Shown here: positions 25,765-41,776 of the stretch, piece after piece | How the letters are laid out: each line of letters starts with the position of its first letter | Numbering within the stretch: the first letter of the stretch is position 1 | DNA from: Telmatactis stephensoni | Lineage: Eukaryota; Cnidaria; Anthozoa; Actiniaria; Isophelliidae | Length of the DNA stretch: 64,000 nucleotides | Reading direction: 5' to 3' | NCBI GenBank assembly: GCA_029948255.1 | Contig: JALIZF010001812.1 | Location: 620,001 to 684,000, forward strand | Program-made: the position numbers and the translations under genes | The notes under the pieces: model-generated | Seen by the model: the letters and a program-made list of their open reading frames with translations, nothing else | Databases searched by the model: none | What the model was told of the DNA's origin: nothing

Positions 25765-25778
25765 GTTGCGTAGCAACC
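25765..25778 (+). promoter_or_regulatory. RFX X-box
   Basis: GTTGC-GTA-GCAACC is an imperfect palindrome close to the X-box consensus GTNRCC-N0-3-RGYAAC. It sits 26 bp upstream of the ATG at 25804. RFX factors control ciliary genes through X-boxes near the start, which agrees with the ciliary identity proposed for this gene. Confidence 0.6.
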
Positions 25779-25803
25779 AACTGCAGCAAAGAACTTGGAA
25801 AAG

Positions 25804-28800
25804 ATGGCGGATGTGAAAAAGAGTCGTTCTGCTATCAGAATTAAGTCTTCTGAGAGGAAAAAGTCTGGCGGCAAAGGAGAAAAAGGAGCAGGGAGAAATT
25901 CTAGAGATGTTAGTCTACTGAGCTGTTATATTTTTAGAGCAATCGGAAATAGCTTTGTACTGAAAAATACTATTCTAATTCTTCATATTTTTGCAAAACA
26001 AGTTTAGTTTTGTACATTTAAACTGATTTTATGATATTTTTTCGTCTTTTAGTTAGCAATCAGAAATTAGTATTATCTTAAGGAAATGCTTAATGTATTT
26101 TCAGTCATGTGGTTAACTCGATAATTTTGTGTCTAGGAAGAAGAAGTACCCAAAGAATCTCTAGCTTATAAAGTTACTTTCCGAGGAACAAACTACTGCA
26201 CTCAAGGAACTAACCCCTCATGAACTTGAAGCGTAAGTTCAAATTTGTATGTAACTTATTAGTGATGATGATGATGGTGGTTCATAGAAATAAATTTAGG
26301 TGAGAATAAAGGGAGAGAACAGCTGATTTTGGAGTGTGCCAGCCAGAAAAGAACAACTGTGATTACAATAGAAACGCATACTTCTATGACTCTGCTAGTG
26401 AGATCATACAGTATCTGTCAGTTTCAGTTTTTGCTTAAGGCCCTGACACACGGTGCAACATTTGCTGAAACATTGCTTGCAACACAATGTTGCAGAATTT
26501 GTCCACCCATTCCAATGTTTCCCAAAACGTTGCGTGCAACAGCCGCAGAAGTAGGATCGCAGCATTGCATGAGATGTTTCAGTGGTAGGCACATGGTGCA
26601 ACCATGTTGCATGCGGTGTTTCAGCAAATGTTTCGGGAAAAGTAGCACCGTGTGTCCAGGCCTTTAATGTGTTAGATCCAGGGGCATATCCAGGGGGCGG
26701 GGGGTTCCTTGGTTGCTCAGGAACCTCCTTTCTCATACTAAAACATTTTTACATTGTGAAAGGAAAATATCAAGAACAATACACAGCCATATTTTTTGCT
26801 TACCCGACTAATAACCTACATTTATTGTTTTGCACAATATAAAATGTGAAGTGAACCCCTTCAGTATCCTTTATATAACTATTGATATATAAAGATATTA
26901 TACACTTTAGGTTTTGGATCCACCCCTGAGATAGTCACAGTCATACAATTAATCACTCATTATTTGTTGTTGTTTTGTTTTTCAGAAAACTTGCAGAAAT
27001 ATTAAATATTAGTGACTTCCACATTTCATTGCCTTCTGCAAGTGTTTTAGACTATTATGTAGCTGGATTTTGGTATCCTTTTTAGAACTATTGATGTACA
27101 ATGGAGTGAGGATGGCTTAGCTGACTGAAAAACCTTCTAAGCAAGAGTTTGATGGTTTTACCCCTGTTGTTGCCATAATGACTTTGAACTTTTTACCTCC
27201 CCCACCCCCACCCCCTAATGAATGGTCCCCTTAAAAAAGTCAGTCTCAAGCTAAATTCAGTCAAATTTCAGGGGTCTGGAAGTTATCTCAGAGTCTTGAA
27301 TTTTCAAAACAAAAGAAATCAATGAAACAGCATGTTGGACTCATAGGGAGGCACGAGCAAGGGGGGGGGGGGGGGGGGGCAATTTTCTTGAGATCAAGTT
27401 CCCAACAAAATATGCTAATTTCCCCAGGAAAAACAATTTGGGACAAAAGCATGTGTGAATTTGTCCACCACTGAGAAACAAAAACAAACTTTATACAAGT
27501 GCTTCCCCTCTTGCCCCCTCATACGCCAATGCTTGAACTTGTAAAAAATATGCTTTGTTTCAGGGTCTTGCAGATTCTCACCTTGACCATTCTACACCCC
27601 TCCTGTTAACTAATAGCTGGGCAGCAGGACTAGTTCTCTATCACTTGTCTCACTTGTACTGATATTTGATTTCTTAACAAGCATTTTCAGGTTTACAAAA
27701 GAACAGAATTTTAATACTCAGCAGTCGTCTGCCTTTTTTACAGTTCTTAAAATGTTATTAGAAAATATTAAAGGTAAATTTATATGGGGGTGTCTAATGA
27801 TCCTCTCAAAAACTCAGAGTCTCACAAAATTTTGCTCAAAATTTAGGAGGGGGGAGGAGGAAGGTACTCAAGCAGGAATTGGGTGGCGGTCTTCCACTGG
27901 GATCCTCAAATGGTTACCCTATTTATGACAGAAAAACTCAAATTTCCATACACTGTTTATGACAAAGGATATGATTATATATGTCGCGAAAGATGATAAA
28001 GACCACAATTACTGCTGCATATCCTATCAAAACGATACTTGAGCTGATATTAGATCTCTTGTGGTGAGCTAGCAGTAGATGATACTGTGGCTGTGATTAA
28101 AGTTGATGGAAAATAGACCACTCAACATCCTTAATAGTTCTAATACACAGTGCAAACTACAGTGCTGAAGTGTAGGTGGCTACACTGGAACCCGGCTTTA
28201 TTCAGCTATATTTCTATACTTAATCAAAACACTTATATTGGGATTTCTGTGGCATGAGATCTTTAACTGTACAATAGACATCTGGTAAACATCCTATTAC
28301 AGCAAATTACATGAGCTTGTAATATAAAGCTGTTTGACACTGCTAGTTCATAAACCGATAGGGGATATTAAAAGTTTATTGACTTTCATAACTTATTTCT
28401 TGCATTTGAAATTCTAGAAAAGCACATGACGTTAACTGAGAATTTAAAAGCCTTCAAGGCCCTACTGGCCGGAATTGGTGTTGAAAATTGTTCTTTAAGT
28501 GGTGGACTGGAGTGTTTTGATGTCAATCAAGCAAAAATAATAACAGATTACTTTACCGATGGGTAAGCTAGGCTCTTAATGATTGAATCAAATTGGTAAA
28601 TAAAATGGTAACCATGGCAGCTGATATATTTTTCAGATTGTTCCAGCATTACAAATTATATGAATTTTTATTCACTAAAGAACCTGAAGAAGAAGTGATT
28701 ACTACTGAGGTAGAGTACTGTAGATTTGCTTTATTAGTCTTATTTGAAAGCAACTCTGGGCTTCTTTTGTGAAAGTGGTTGCAGAAACCACTAAATTCTT

Positions 28801-31295
28801 TAGAGGCAGAAGGCTGTCTCTTCTCAAGCGAGCGAGCCATGACTTTTGTAGCTTTGATTCCTTAGGAATTTTGTGATAGCTCACTCCTTCAGTTTTTGAT
28901 GAATAATTGGCACAAATGAGAAACACAGCAGTAAACCATTTTGTTAAAAGAAATGAAGAATTTTGAACAAATTTGTTTGAAATTCAGTACATAACAAAAC
29001 ATTTTTAAAGACAACTACAGAGAGACGTGTGATATGATGCTATGACACAATAAGCTATATCAAAACTCCAGTGAGACATCGCTGGCTCATCAAGATGGTG
29101 GCTATCTATGTGATTGATGCAAGTATATTTAAAAGAAAAATATGAGAACACCAAAGGGTAATCTACTGTAACATTTGCATTGTCAAAGTATCTATTTGAA
29201 AGGAAAAAAAATAGGCCGCCAAAATACCTAAAACGTATCTAAGTACCTAAACCTACATCACTGCCATCACTGCAAGTCTCAATTCCCACTCTACTGATAA
29301 TCTTCCAATATTTACTACAGTCAATTATCTCCTAGTGACCACCTCTAGTAAGTGATCACCCCTCATAAGCGACCACTTCTCGTTAGCGACCACCTCTTAT
29401 TAGTGACCACCTCTTATTAGTGACCATCTGTCGTTAGTGACCATCTCTCATTAGCAACTACCTCCTGTAAGCAACCACCTCCCTTTAAAGCAAGCACTTT
29501 TTCTTGCATCAAGGCTGGTCACTTACAAGAGAATTGACTGTATGTCTTCTAACGTATGTTTGTTTAACAGATCACAGTAGAGATTCCACCAATGGCAGAC
29601 ATACCATTCCCACCTCCACTAGATGAAGGAATGACAGAAGAAGTCTGGCAAGAATACATTATGACACCGCCTCCCTCACCACAACCAGAACTTGATGATG
29701 AGGTAATAGGTCCATAAGAAAAGTTGTTGAACATCTCGAAAACTCATCGATTCCAAAAATAATATCGAAAGTGAAGACATTTTAAGGCACAGCTATATTG
29801 TACTACTGCGGACAACAAAAAATGGTCAAGGAAAATGGTGGCTTTCCAAAACCTCGACGTCATTCCCAACAAGCGAACTCTGATTCATTCTCCCATAAGC
29901 TTAGAGTTGTTTTCGTATGAGTGTAAAACGGACCGCGCCGTACTGTGGCCGCGTCAGTGCCGTGATGTCTATAAAAACATTCGAGATTCCTGCCGTAACC
30001 GTGCCGTGACCTTGCGGTGCCGTTTTCACAGTCATACGAAATCTACTCTAGATATATGGATAAGCGGCGTAAGCACAAGAAACAAAACTTTTCCATTTCT
30101 TATGCTTATGTCATTATGTTGCGCGTGCGAACCGGTAAAAAACGCTTAAAGGGATACTCTGGTGCCTCCGATTACATTCGCTTAAAATCATCGGCGTATT
30201 CCTGTGTTAGCCTACGCCCACACCAATCAAATTCAGTGTGGACGTAGTCAAACGAAAACGGAGCTTTACGAAACCTTGGATGGGGTGGGGTCTCAGGCAA
30301 TATATAACCGCAAATTGCCTCTGTGTCTGTTGTAGGCTATCCCTAACAATTGTAATTAGTTTTGTTTCTAATTATCATTCGTTGTCTTTCATCAGGTAAC
30401 AGAGAATAAGGAGCAAGGTAGAGTGAGAAGTTTGTACTTTATGCTTATCAATTTTCCTACATTAAAATGTGTTTTTGTTGTTGTTGTTGTTGTTAGTGTT
30501 GCCAGGGGAACAAGTAGAAGATTCTGCCAAGGACATTTTATCCACCGTTGATCCTGGCGTCTTTAAAACTATAGTCAAAAAGACTGCAGACGATATGTTT
30601 GGGAATTTCAAGGTTTGTAAATAACAAAAATTAGTTTGTCCCTAATGAGTAGTATAGTCATTTATGGGCTTGCCATACGATCACAGATCACTGTCCGATC
30701 ACACGATCTTCGTCCGATTGCATGATCAACATCCAATCCAACAATCTTTGTCCGATCGCTACCCTGAGTATCAGATGGTATTATTTTTCTTTGTTATACA
30801 ATGACGAGCGCCTTAAAAAGAGACTCTGCTCGCAGGGCACTTCGGCGCGCGCGAGAAGAATAACTTGCGGATTTGCAATCCACGAGTTAATAATGGTGCT
30901 ATTATTATTCTCGCGCGCGCGCGACGAAGACGCTCGTCAATGATATTCTCTGAAACTCAGGGTATCCGATCGAGCTAGAACTGCTCCTTCAACTTAACCA
31001 CGTCATTTAGCTTCCTTCGAGCAGTTTTTTACGTCCATACTTATATGGATAAATTCGGATAAATTTAACAGCACACTTTTCCCATTGAACAAGAGAATAA
31101 TGACGAGTTCCAGTAGATACTCAAATGAAAGCAAAAATTTATCCGGATTAGTGAGTTTGGTACTCGAATATTATTGATCTATATTTTTTCTCTGTTTAAT
31201 ATGTTTTCATTTTTTGGTAATTTTTGCAGGTTGAAGTCGAAACGAAATTAAAAGAAAGAGAAACGAATTATGCTGCAAAGATTGGGAAAAAATAG
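25804..31295 (+). CDS. CABCOCO1: CABCOCO1 (C10orf107)-like ciliary protein
   Basis: Ten exons: 25804-25908, 26165-26232, 26986-27072, 27691-27773, 28418-28562, 28637-28709, 29571-29702, 30396-30417, 30497-30612 and 31230-31295. Every junction is in phase and gives 298 residues. The N-terminus is basic (KSRSAIRIKSSERKKSGG). It is followed by a helical core with LDYYVAGFWF, FFTVLKMLLENIKEKH and AGIGVENCSLSGGLE, a Pro-rich segment (FPPPLDEG) and an acidic to basic C-terminal helix. From memory the core resembles CABCOCO1 (ciliary-associated calcium-binding coiled-coil protein; CLAMP/C1a-32-type family). No classical EF-hand is seen. A polyadenylation signal (AATAAA) lies near 31433. The exon chain is strong evidence of a real gene; the family name is moderately sure. 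Confidence 0.62.
26439..26663. mobile_element. TTAA-type MITE (piggyBac-like)
   Basis: TTAA flanks both ends (26435-26438 and 26664-26667). The ends are GGCCCTGACACACGGTGC and, reversed, AGGCCTGGACACACGGTGC. Inner words GCAACATTTGCTGAAACA and GTAGGATCGCAG mirror as well. It lies in intron 2 of the CABCOCO1-like gene and is a relative of the copy at 39001. Confidence 0.8.
27361..27379 (+). repeat. Homopolymer run of 19 G
   Basis: Nineteen consecutive G in intron 3 of the CABCOCO1-like gene. Its length may be unreliable in the assembly. Confidence 0.9.
29318..29540. mobile_element. Tigger/pogo-like MITE, 223 bp
   Basis: The left end is CAGTCAATTATCTCCTAGTG; the right end, reversed, is CAGTCAATTCTCTTGTAAGTG. 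Both sides are flanked by TA (29316-29317 and 29541-29542). The body is a run of GTGACCACCTCT variants. It inserted in an intron and ends only 30 bp before the acceptor of the exon at 29571. Confidence 0.8.
30753..30971. mobile_element. MITE with a CGCGCG-rich stem
   Basis: CGATCGCTACCCTGAGTATC at the left is mirrored by GGGTATCCGATCG at the right, continuing through ATTGACGAGCG and a GCGCGCGCGA block. The terminal inverted repeat is about 60 bp. It lies in the last intron of the CABCOCO1-like gene. Confidence 0.65.
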
Positions 31296-31542
31296 AACGA
31301 TAACTTTCGGTAGAATTTTGTATATATATTCAAATTGTACATACAATTGATTGTATAAAATAGTAATGTGTTATATTGTAGGACTGCAAATGTTCATCTT
31401 GGATAATAATTAATCTGTAGAAATTCCATGGTAATAAAAATAAGCACAGTGTTAAAAATATTTTTTCTAAATAATAAGCTTGTGTCGCTTTAAGGCGCTG
31501 TTACAATTTTTCTGCACCTCATCTCGATAAGAGTTGCGCAAG

Positions 31543-31935
31543 CCCGGGGGGGAATCCATGACTCCATTGTAAAAGGATCGGGTATGCTCGTCGTATCTCT
31601 TAGGGATAAAAATCAGCGATTTGGTATCTTTTAGGGTGTTAAAATTGAAGTTTAGAGTTTTAGCATTTCCTGGTCTCTCTTAGGGTATCAAAAGGGCCCA
31701 TCGCTTATTATCTTGTTCTCAAATGGAAGAAATTTGCCCAACAAAAGCGTGTTGACTATTCAATTTTAAGTTCATCATCATCATGTTCATTAGCTCGCTT
31801 ATCACTGGTATCTCTTAGGGGTTAAAAATCGTCCAGCCACGCCCTTCTTAAAAGACTTCCGGTATCTTTTAGGGGTATTTTTTTTAAATTTCCGACGAGC
31901 ATACTCGATCCTTTTACAATGGAGTCCCCCCCGGG
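31543..31935. mobile_element. hAT-like MITE with 8-bp target duplication
   Basis: The exact 8-bp duplication TGCGCAAG flanks the element (31535-31542 and 31936-31943). The terminal inverted repeats begin CCCGGGGGGG and continue through CTCCATTGTAAAAGGATCG and TATGCTCGTCG, about 50 bp in all. The interior has repeated GGTATCTCTTAGGG words. The 8-bp duplication is the hAT hallmark. Confidence 0.8.
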
Positions 31936-32439
31936 TGCGCAAGCCGTTACAGTGTATAACGCACAAAATCAATACGAGAGAACGATTACAGTGACAATAT
32001 GATTATATAGTGACATTTCTGCGTTAGGACGTAAACGCCCCTGAAGTAACTCGTGCAACTTAATTGTTTTTCAACGCCACTGCGAGACGAGCTACAGAAA
32101 AAAAAAGAAAAACATTTTGACTAAGAACAATACAGAAATCAATTTTTATCCCATGGGTCTTTCTTGAAAAGATCGGCTAACCCTGCATAAATGCACCTTT
32201 TTTCAAGAAGCTCAGCAGACTCTAGCAAATGGAAACTGGATCGACTATCTGAATTGTTTGACGGGAGCTTGGAGTCCTTGTCAACTGTGTTCAGAATAGA
32301 TGAATAATGAATGTAATAAATATTTATATTAAGATTTGAGAGATTTGAAAAAAAAATTATTACAAGTTTAAAGCAGTTATCCAATATTCCAAAGAAAAAA
32401 GAATGAAAAGCCGAGAGTAGAATATGAACAAAAGAAAAA

Positions 32440-32765
32440 AAGAAAAAAAAATTTTGACCCTGGCGGGACTCGAACCTGTGATGCCTAACTTGGTACCCCC
32501 CCGGAAACAAACTAAAAAGAAATATTTAAACATTAAATAATAAAAAAATGAAAATAAATTTTGGGACGATTCTCCCGAGACATTCTATGAAGCTGAGACA
32601 TCGAATCGACTTACGTTACGGTTGGAGATTTCGGCCCCATCCACGCTATCCCGGTGCTACATATTACAGTTGACTTAGCCCGAAGGCCAGGGAGGGAGAC
32701 GATATCCGGACCCTAATCCATACCTTTAGATATCACCTTAGACCGCTGCGCTACCTAGACACTTA
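32440..32765 (-). repeat. tRNA-derived SINE-like fragments
   Basis: On the minus strand, GTAGCGCAGCGGTCTAAGG (around 32735-32755) matches a tRNA D-arm/box A, and AGGTTCGAGTCCCGCC (around 32471-32486) matches a T-arm/box B, followed by a T-rich tail. The boxes are about 270 bp apart, too far for one tRNA, so these are probably two damaged SINE pieces. Confidence 0.4.
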
Positions 32766-33304
32766 ATAATTTTAATGTCTAATTGGGGTAGTCTATTCGG
32801 CGAAGTTTCATTGTAATGCTAATAATGGTTGTTTCAAATCCTCTGGGACGTAGGAACCAATCAAAAACAACTAATTAAAAGAATAATGCGAATAAATGTT
32901 CGCAAGCCATGCGCTGAGTTGTTTATACACTATAATTTTTCAGTAGAGGGGGATCAGTAGGCGTTGCGAAAACCGCCTTGTTCTCGCCCCGTTTCGTCCC
33001 GCGTTTGTCCCGTTCTGACCTTTGCAGCCTGGCCTCCATTTTGTTGGCCTGGATTCTCTGCGTTTTGAAAATGGCGATTTGACAAGAAGCGAACTTGCAG
33101 CTTCCTTTTGAGCTCGATGGAGAGCTTTGCCTATCAGATTATCAATACTTTGTAGTAGTTTTTAGTATCTATATGGCGTGACCTTGTGGGAGTTACACTT
33201 TGATGTTTATGTTTGACCTGGAATTCGGGTGTTTCGAAAGCACGAATCACTGCATGACCAAAAACAAATATTTTTATTTCATGTCAAGCTTCTAAGTCAG
33301 CAAC

Positions 33305-38819
<5,515 letters not shown>

Positions 38820-39000
38820 CTTATAGAATTGTCTTATTTTTGTATCATCATCTTAGGGAATTTATGAATTCTCTTATAGTCAATGGATTCAGTTGAAGAT
38901 TAAAAATTGTCTACAACTCCAACCTAATGAAACCATGGACTTCTCTAAGTTAAGGAAGGGTTGGCCCGTAAGTGCTGGATGCATGGATCTACACTCTAAA

Positions 39001-39277
39001 TGCCTGGGCACACATTGCAATTTTTCCTTGACACATTTGCTGAAACACTGCATGCAACACTGTCAGTTGCACTGTGTGTCCACCACTGAAATATCTCGTG
39101 CAATATTGTGCACAACAGTTCTGGACAGTTGCAGAAGTAGAACTCGATCCTACTTCTGCGGCTGTTGCGTGTAACGTTTCTTGAAACATTGGAATGGGTG
39201 GACATAAGCTACAACATTGTGTTGCGCGCAATGTTTAAACAAATGTTTTGGGAAAAGTTGCATCATGTGTCCGGGCC
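39001..39277. mobile_element. TTAA-type MITE, relative of the 26439 copy
   Basis: The right end CATGTGTCCGGGCC is followed by TTAA (39278-39281). The left end GCCTGGGCACACATTGCAA mirrors it but its TTAA is mutated. The core shares TGCAGAAGTAG, GCGGCTGTTGCGTG and GGAATGGGTGGAC words with the element at 26439. Confidence 0.72.
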
Positions 39278-40739
39278 TTAATTTGCAGTAAAGTTATTAT
39301 TTCTTTAATGGTAACAATGATAATGTTACTTTTGAAATATAGATATCATGAAATTGTACCAAAAGCAAATGAAATATCAGGGGAATGGATCGACCTGTAT
39401 AGTTTGGCAAATTATGTATTTTTATTTAGCTTTAAATATAATTGTATCAAAATAATACAATACAATACAATACAATACAATATGTCTTTATTTAGTACCA
39501 CAGTTTAGATATATAGGTTAATAAAGGTTATCATATCGTATTTCAGCTTTCAGGAATCAATATAGGACCCAATTTATATAAAAAAATTAAATATCTTTAT
39601 TATTAATATATTATGATCCTATAGATGATTATAATTTATTACTGCAATTTTCAAAATCATTGCGAACTCGGACATGTAAACACTCAAGTGGTTTTTGCCA
39701 AATTAGCTTCCGTCAATCAAAATTAAAATCAAAAGATAGAGAAAGCTACCGAATATCAAATCCATATCTAGCTGTTACAAATCGTCTAAAGATTCATTTT
39801 CAGTCATTTGGTAGGTTTTTAGGGATAATTTATGAGTAGTTTTTTCTGGTGTTTTGTTTGAAGTGGGCGGAAGCGAAAAACCAAATTCCAACGGACTGTT
39901 TGAAGGTCAGAGTCCGCATTATTATGAAAATTGCAGTATTATCCTATCATATATTATACTCTGCAGGTATGTCAACTATTGTGGGTGTTGAAGATTTGTT
40001 ATTTTTGAAATTATTTCATATTTGTCTTTTTTATGTTTTACGTTTTCATTACTCAAATAATTATTGCTTTTGAAGGTAAGGTGGGGACCAAAAAATATTA
40101 CACTGATCTTACTATTTACAACAGATATTTTTAATTTATTAATTTAATTTTATTTCATTTTTAACAATTAATATTTTTAATTAAAAAAATGCAATTGGGT
40201 TTTTATATACTATGAATATTTGTATTTTAAAAAGAATTAATTTACATTAAATTATGAATTATACCAGCCTCTAGATTGCAGATTGTTAATATTGGTGTTG
40301 CTAAAATAGGGGTACAATATCAAGTGGTCAAGGCAAGACTTTGCAAGACTCTGAGACAAAATGTAATTTTTGTGATCCTGAAATGCTTTACTTTTACCAC
40401 TTTCCTTTTTATTTCTTTAATTTGAATTTGAACGAGCAACAAAATCGTGCAACTTGTCGCGCAACATCATTGGGTTGCAAGCTGCAGAGCAAATGTTGCT
40501 CATATTACCACCCCGCGTGCAACAACAAGCTCCCCCTCCCCCTCCCCAGAGCCTGTTCACAGGTTATAGTTCGGAGGGGATAGACCGATGCTTCCTATAA
40601 GCTTGGTCCCTGATTATTGCAATAGACCATTTAACAGTTCTCATCATTCAACGTCAGCCTTGACAGTGTGAAATATATTCTACTGTGAAATGGTCTATTT
40701 ATTTTCCATCAGATTGGTTACCTATCTCTACTCCTATAA

Positions 40740-41313
40740 GGGACTGTTCGTTTATTATGGCACAGGGGGGGCTGGTGGTTTTTGTGGAAAAAAATGTTTT
40801 TAAAAAGTTACCCCCCCTCTCAAAACTTTCTGTAAACTTTTACCCCCCCCCCCCCCCCACTCTAACATATGATTTGAATTTTTACCCCACCCCTCCCCCT
40901 AACAAAACTCGAGTACCAGTCTTCCTCATAAAACAAATCGCCAGGCCACCTTTTTTCCATGATGGTGGATTTGAAATGTCACCAAAGTAAAAGAACCTGA
41001 ACCAAAACCATTTACACTGTAACTGGCAAGAAAAAAGGTCAGAGGTCCGAAACAAATCTGTGAAGGGAAAGTATATCAGAAGCTCTTTACAGTCTCTCAA
41101 TGAAATGGATATTTTGCTGATTTTTTATTGGTGTTTCTTGCAGTTTACATTCCCTAGTTTCCTTATTTTTTTCATTTTGAAAAATTAACCCCCCTATGTA
41201 ACTTCCAAAATCAAATTCTACCCCCCTAAAAAAACATTTTTCATAAAATTTACCCCTCCCCCCCCCCAATAAAATCACCAGCCCCCCCTGTGCCATAATA
41301 AACGAACAGTCCC
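40740..41313. mobile_element. PIF/Harbinger-like MITE, 574 bp
   Basis: The terminal inverted repeats start GGGACTGTTCGTTTATTATG and continue through GCACAGGGGGGGCTGGTG, about 38 bp and identical on both sides. A 3-bp TAA duplication flanks the element (40737-40739 and 41314-41316), the TWA signature of PIF/Harbinger. The interior holds long C-runs and mirrored AAAAACATTTTT; no transposase. Confidence 0.78.
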
Positions 41314-41584
41314 TAAGAATACCAGTTATTTATGGAAGGGAAAAAAACACAGGTTTATGATTATCCCTGTGGAATTGGGCTTCCTGTGGTAGCCCTAAAT
41401 TCCAATTAAATATAAAATTGATAAGCTTTGCCTTTACTTCACCTTTTGTTGAAACAAAAACTAAGAAACGTATAAACACAAGCAAAACACACAAAAAATG
41501 TCGTTTTAGTTATCGGGTTGGTTTACCTGTGTAACAGCCTGGACGAGGAAGACTGCACTAATCCTAGGTTATTTACATATTCAC

Positions 41585-41680
41585 CACGTGACTTGGTTTC
41601 GTCCAATCACGTGCCAGAGCGCGAGAATTCGAACAATAAGTAGTTCGTTAGATGAAAAATTCGTTAAACCGCGCGCCGAA
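41585..41680 (+). promoter_or_regulatory. Cell-cycle-type promoter cluster of the Ki-67-like gene
   Basis: Within 200 bp upstream of the ATG at 41777 are two CACGTG E-boxes (41585-41590, 41608-41613), a CCAAT box (41603-41607), a TTCGAA CHR-like element (41628-41633) shortly after a GCGCGAG CDE-like word, and an E2F-like CCGCGCGCC (41669-41677). CHR/CCAAT combinations drive G2/M genes in vertebrates; use here is inferred. Confidence 0.4.
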
Positions 41681-41776
41681 TGCAGTCGATGGAAAGTAAT
41701 TTTACGCGCTTTTATTTTTAGTTTTTTTAGCATTTTTTACCCCCAAAATTCCATTTGAAGTGTGAAGTCCGTGAGT

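Larger units (their letters stand above)
31296..33304. other. Intergenic region between the CABCOCO1-like and TBC1D24-like genes
   Basis: Contains the 3' UTR of the upstream gene, an hAT-like MITE and tRNA-derived repeat pieces listed separately. The region at 33000-33300 (CCATTTTGTTGG, AAAATGGCG) probably holds the promoter of the next gene. No further exon recognised. Confidence 0.5.
38820..41776. other. Intergenic region between the TBC1D24-like and Ki-67-like genes
   Basis: Very AT-rich in 39280-40330 (including an AATAC run near 39456-39481) and TTGCAAC-rich near 40440-40520. It contains two MITEs and the Ki-67 promoter region listed separately. No exon recognised. Confidence 0.5.

Noticed and set aside
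26329..26842. Open frames of 74-112 codons across the TTAA MITE
   Set aside because: They overlap on both strands inside a MITE and share words with the copy at 39001; not genes.
29835..30247. Two open frames rich in Arg and Ser in an intron of the CABCOCO1-like gene
   Set aside because: They overlap a dispersed repeat (TTTTCACAGTCATAC-AAATCTGCTC words also near 20470, 36430 and 43455) and lie between confirmed exons.
32139..32510. 123-codon minus-strand frame
   Set aside because: It runs through the tRNA-like SINE fragment and a poly-purine tail; no domain.
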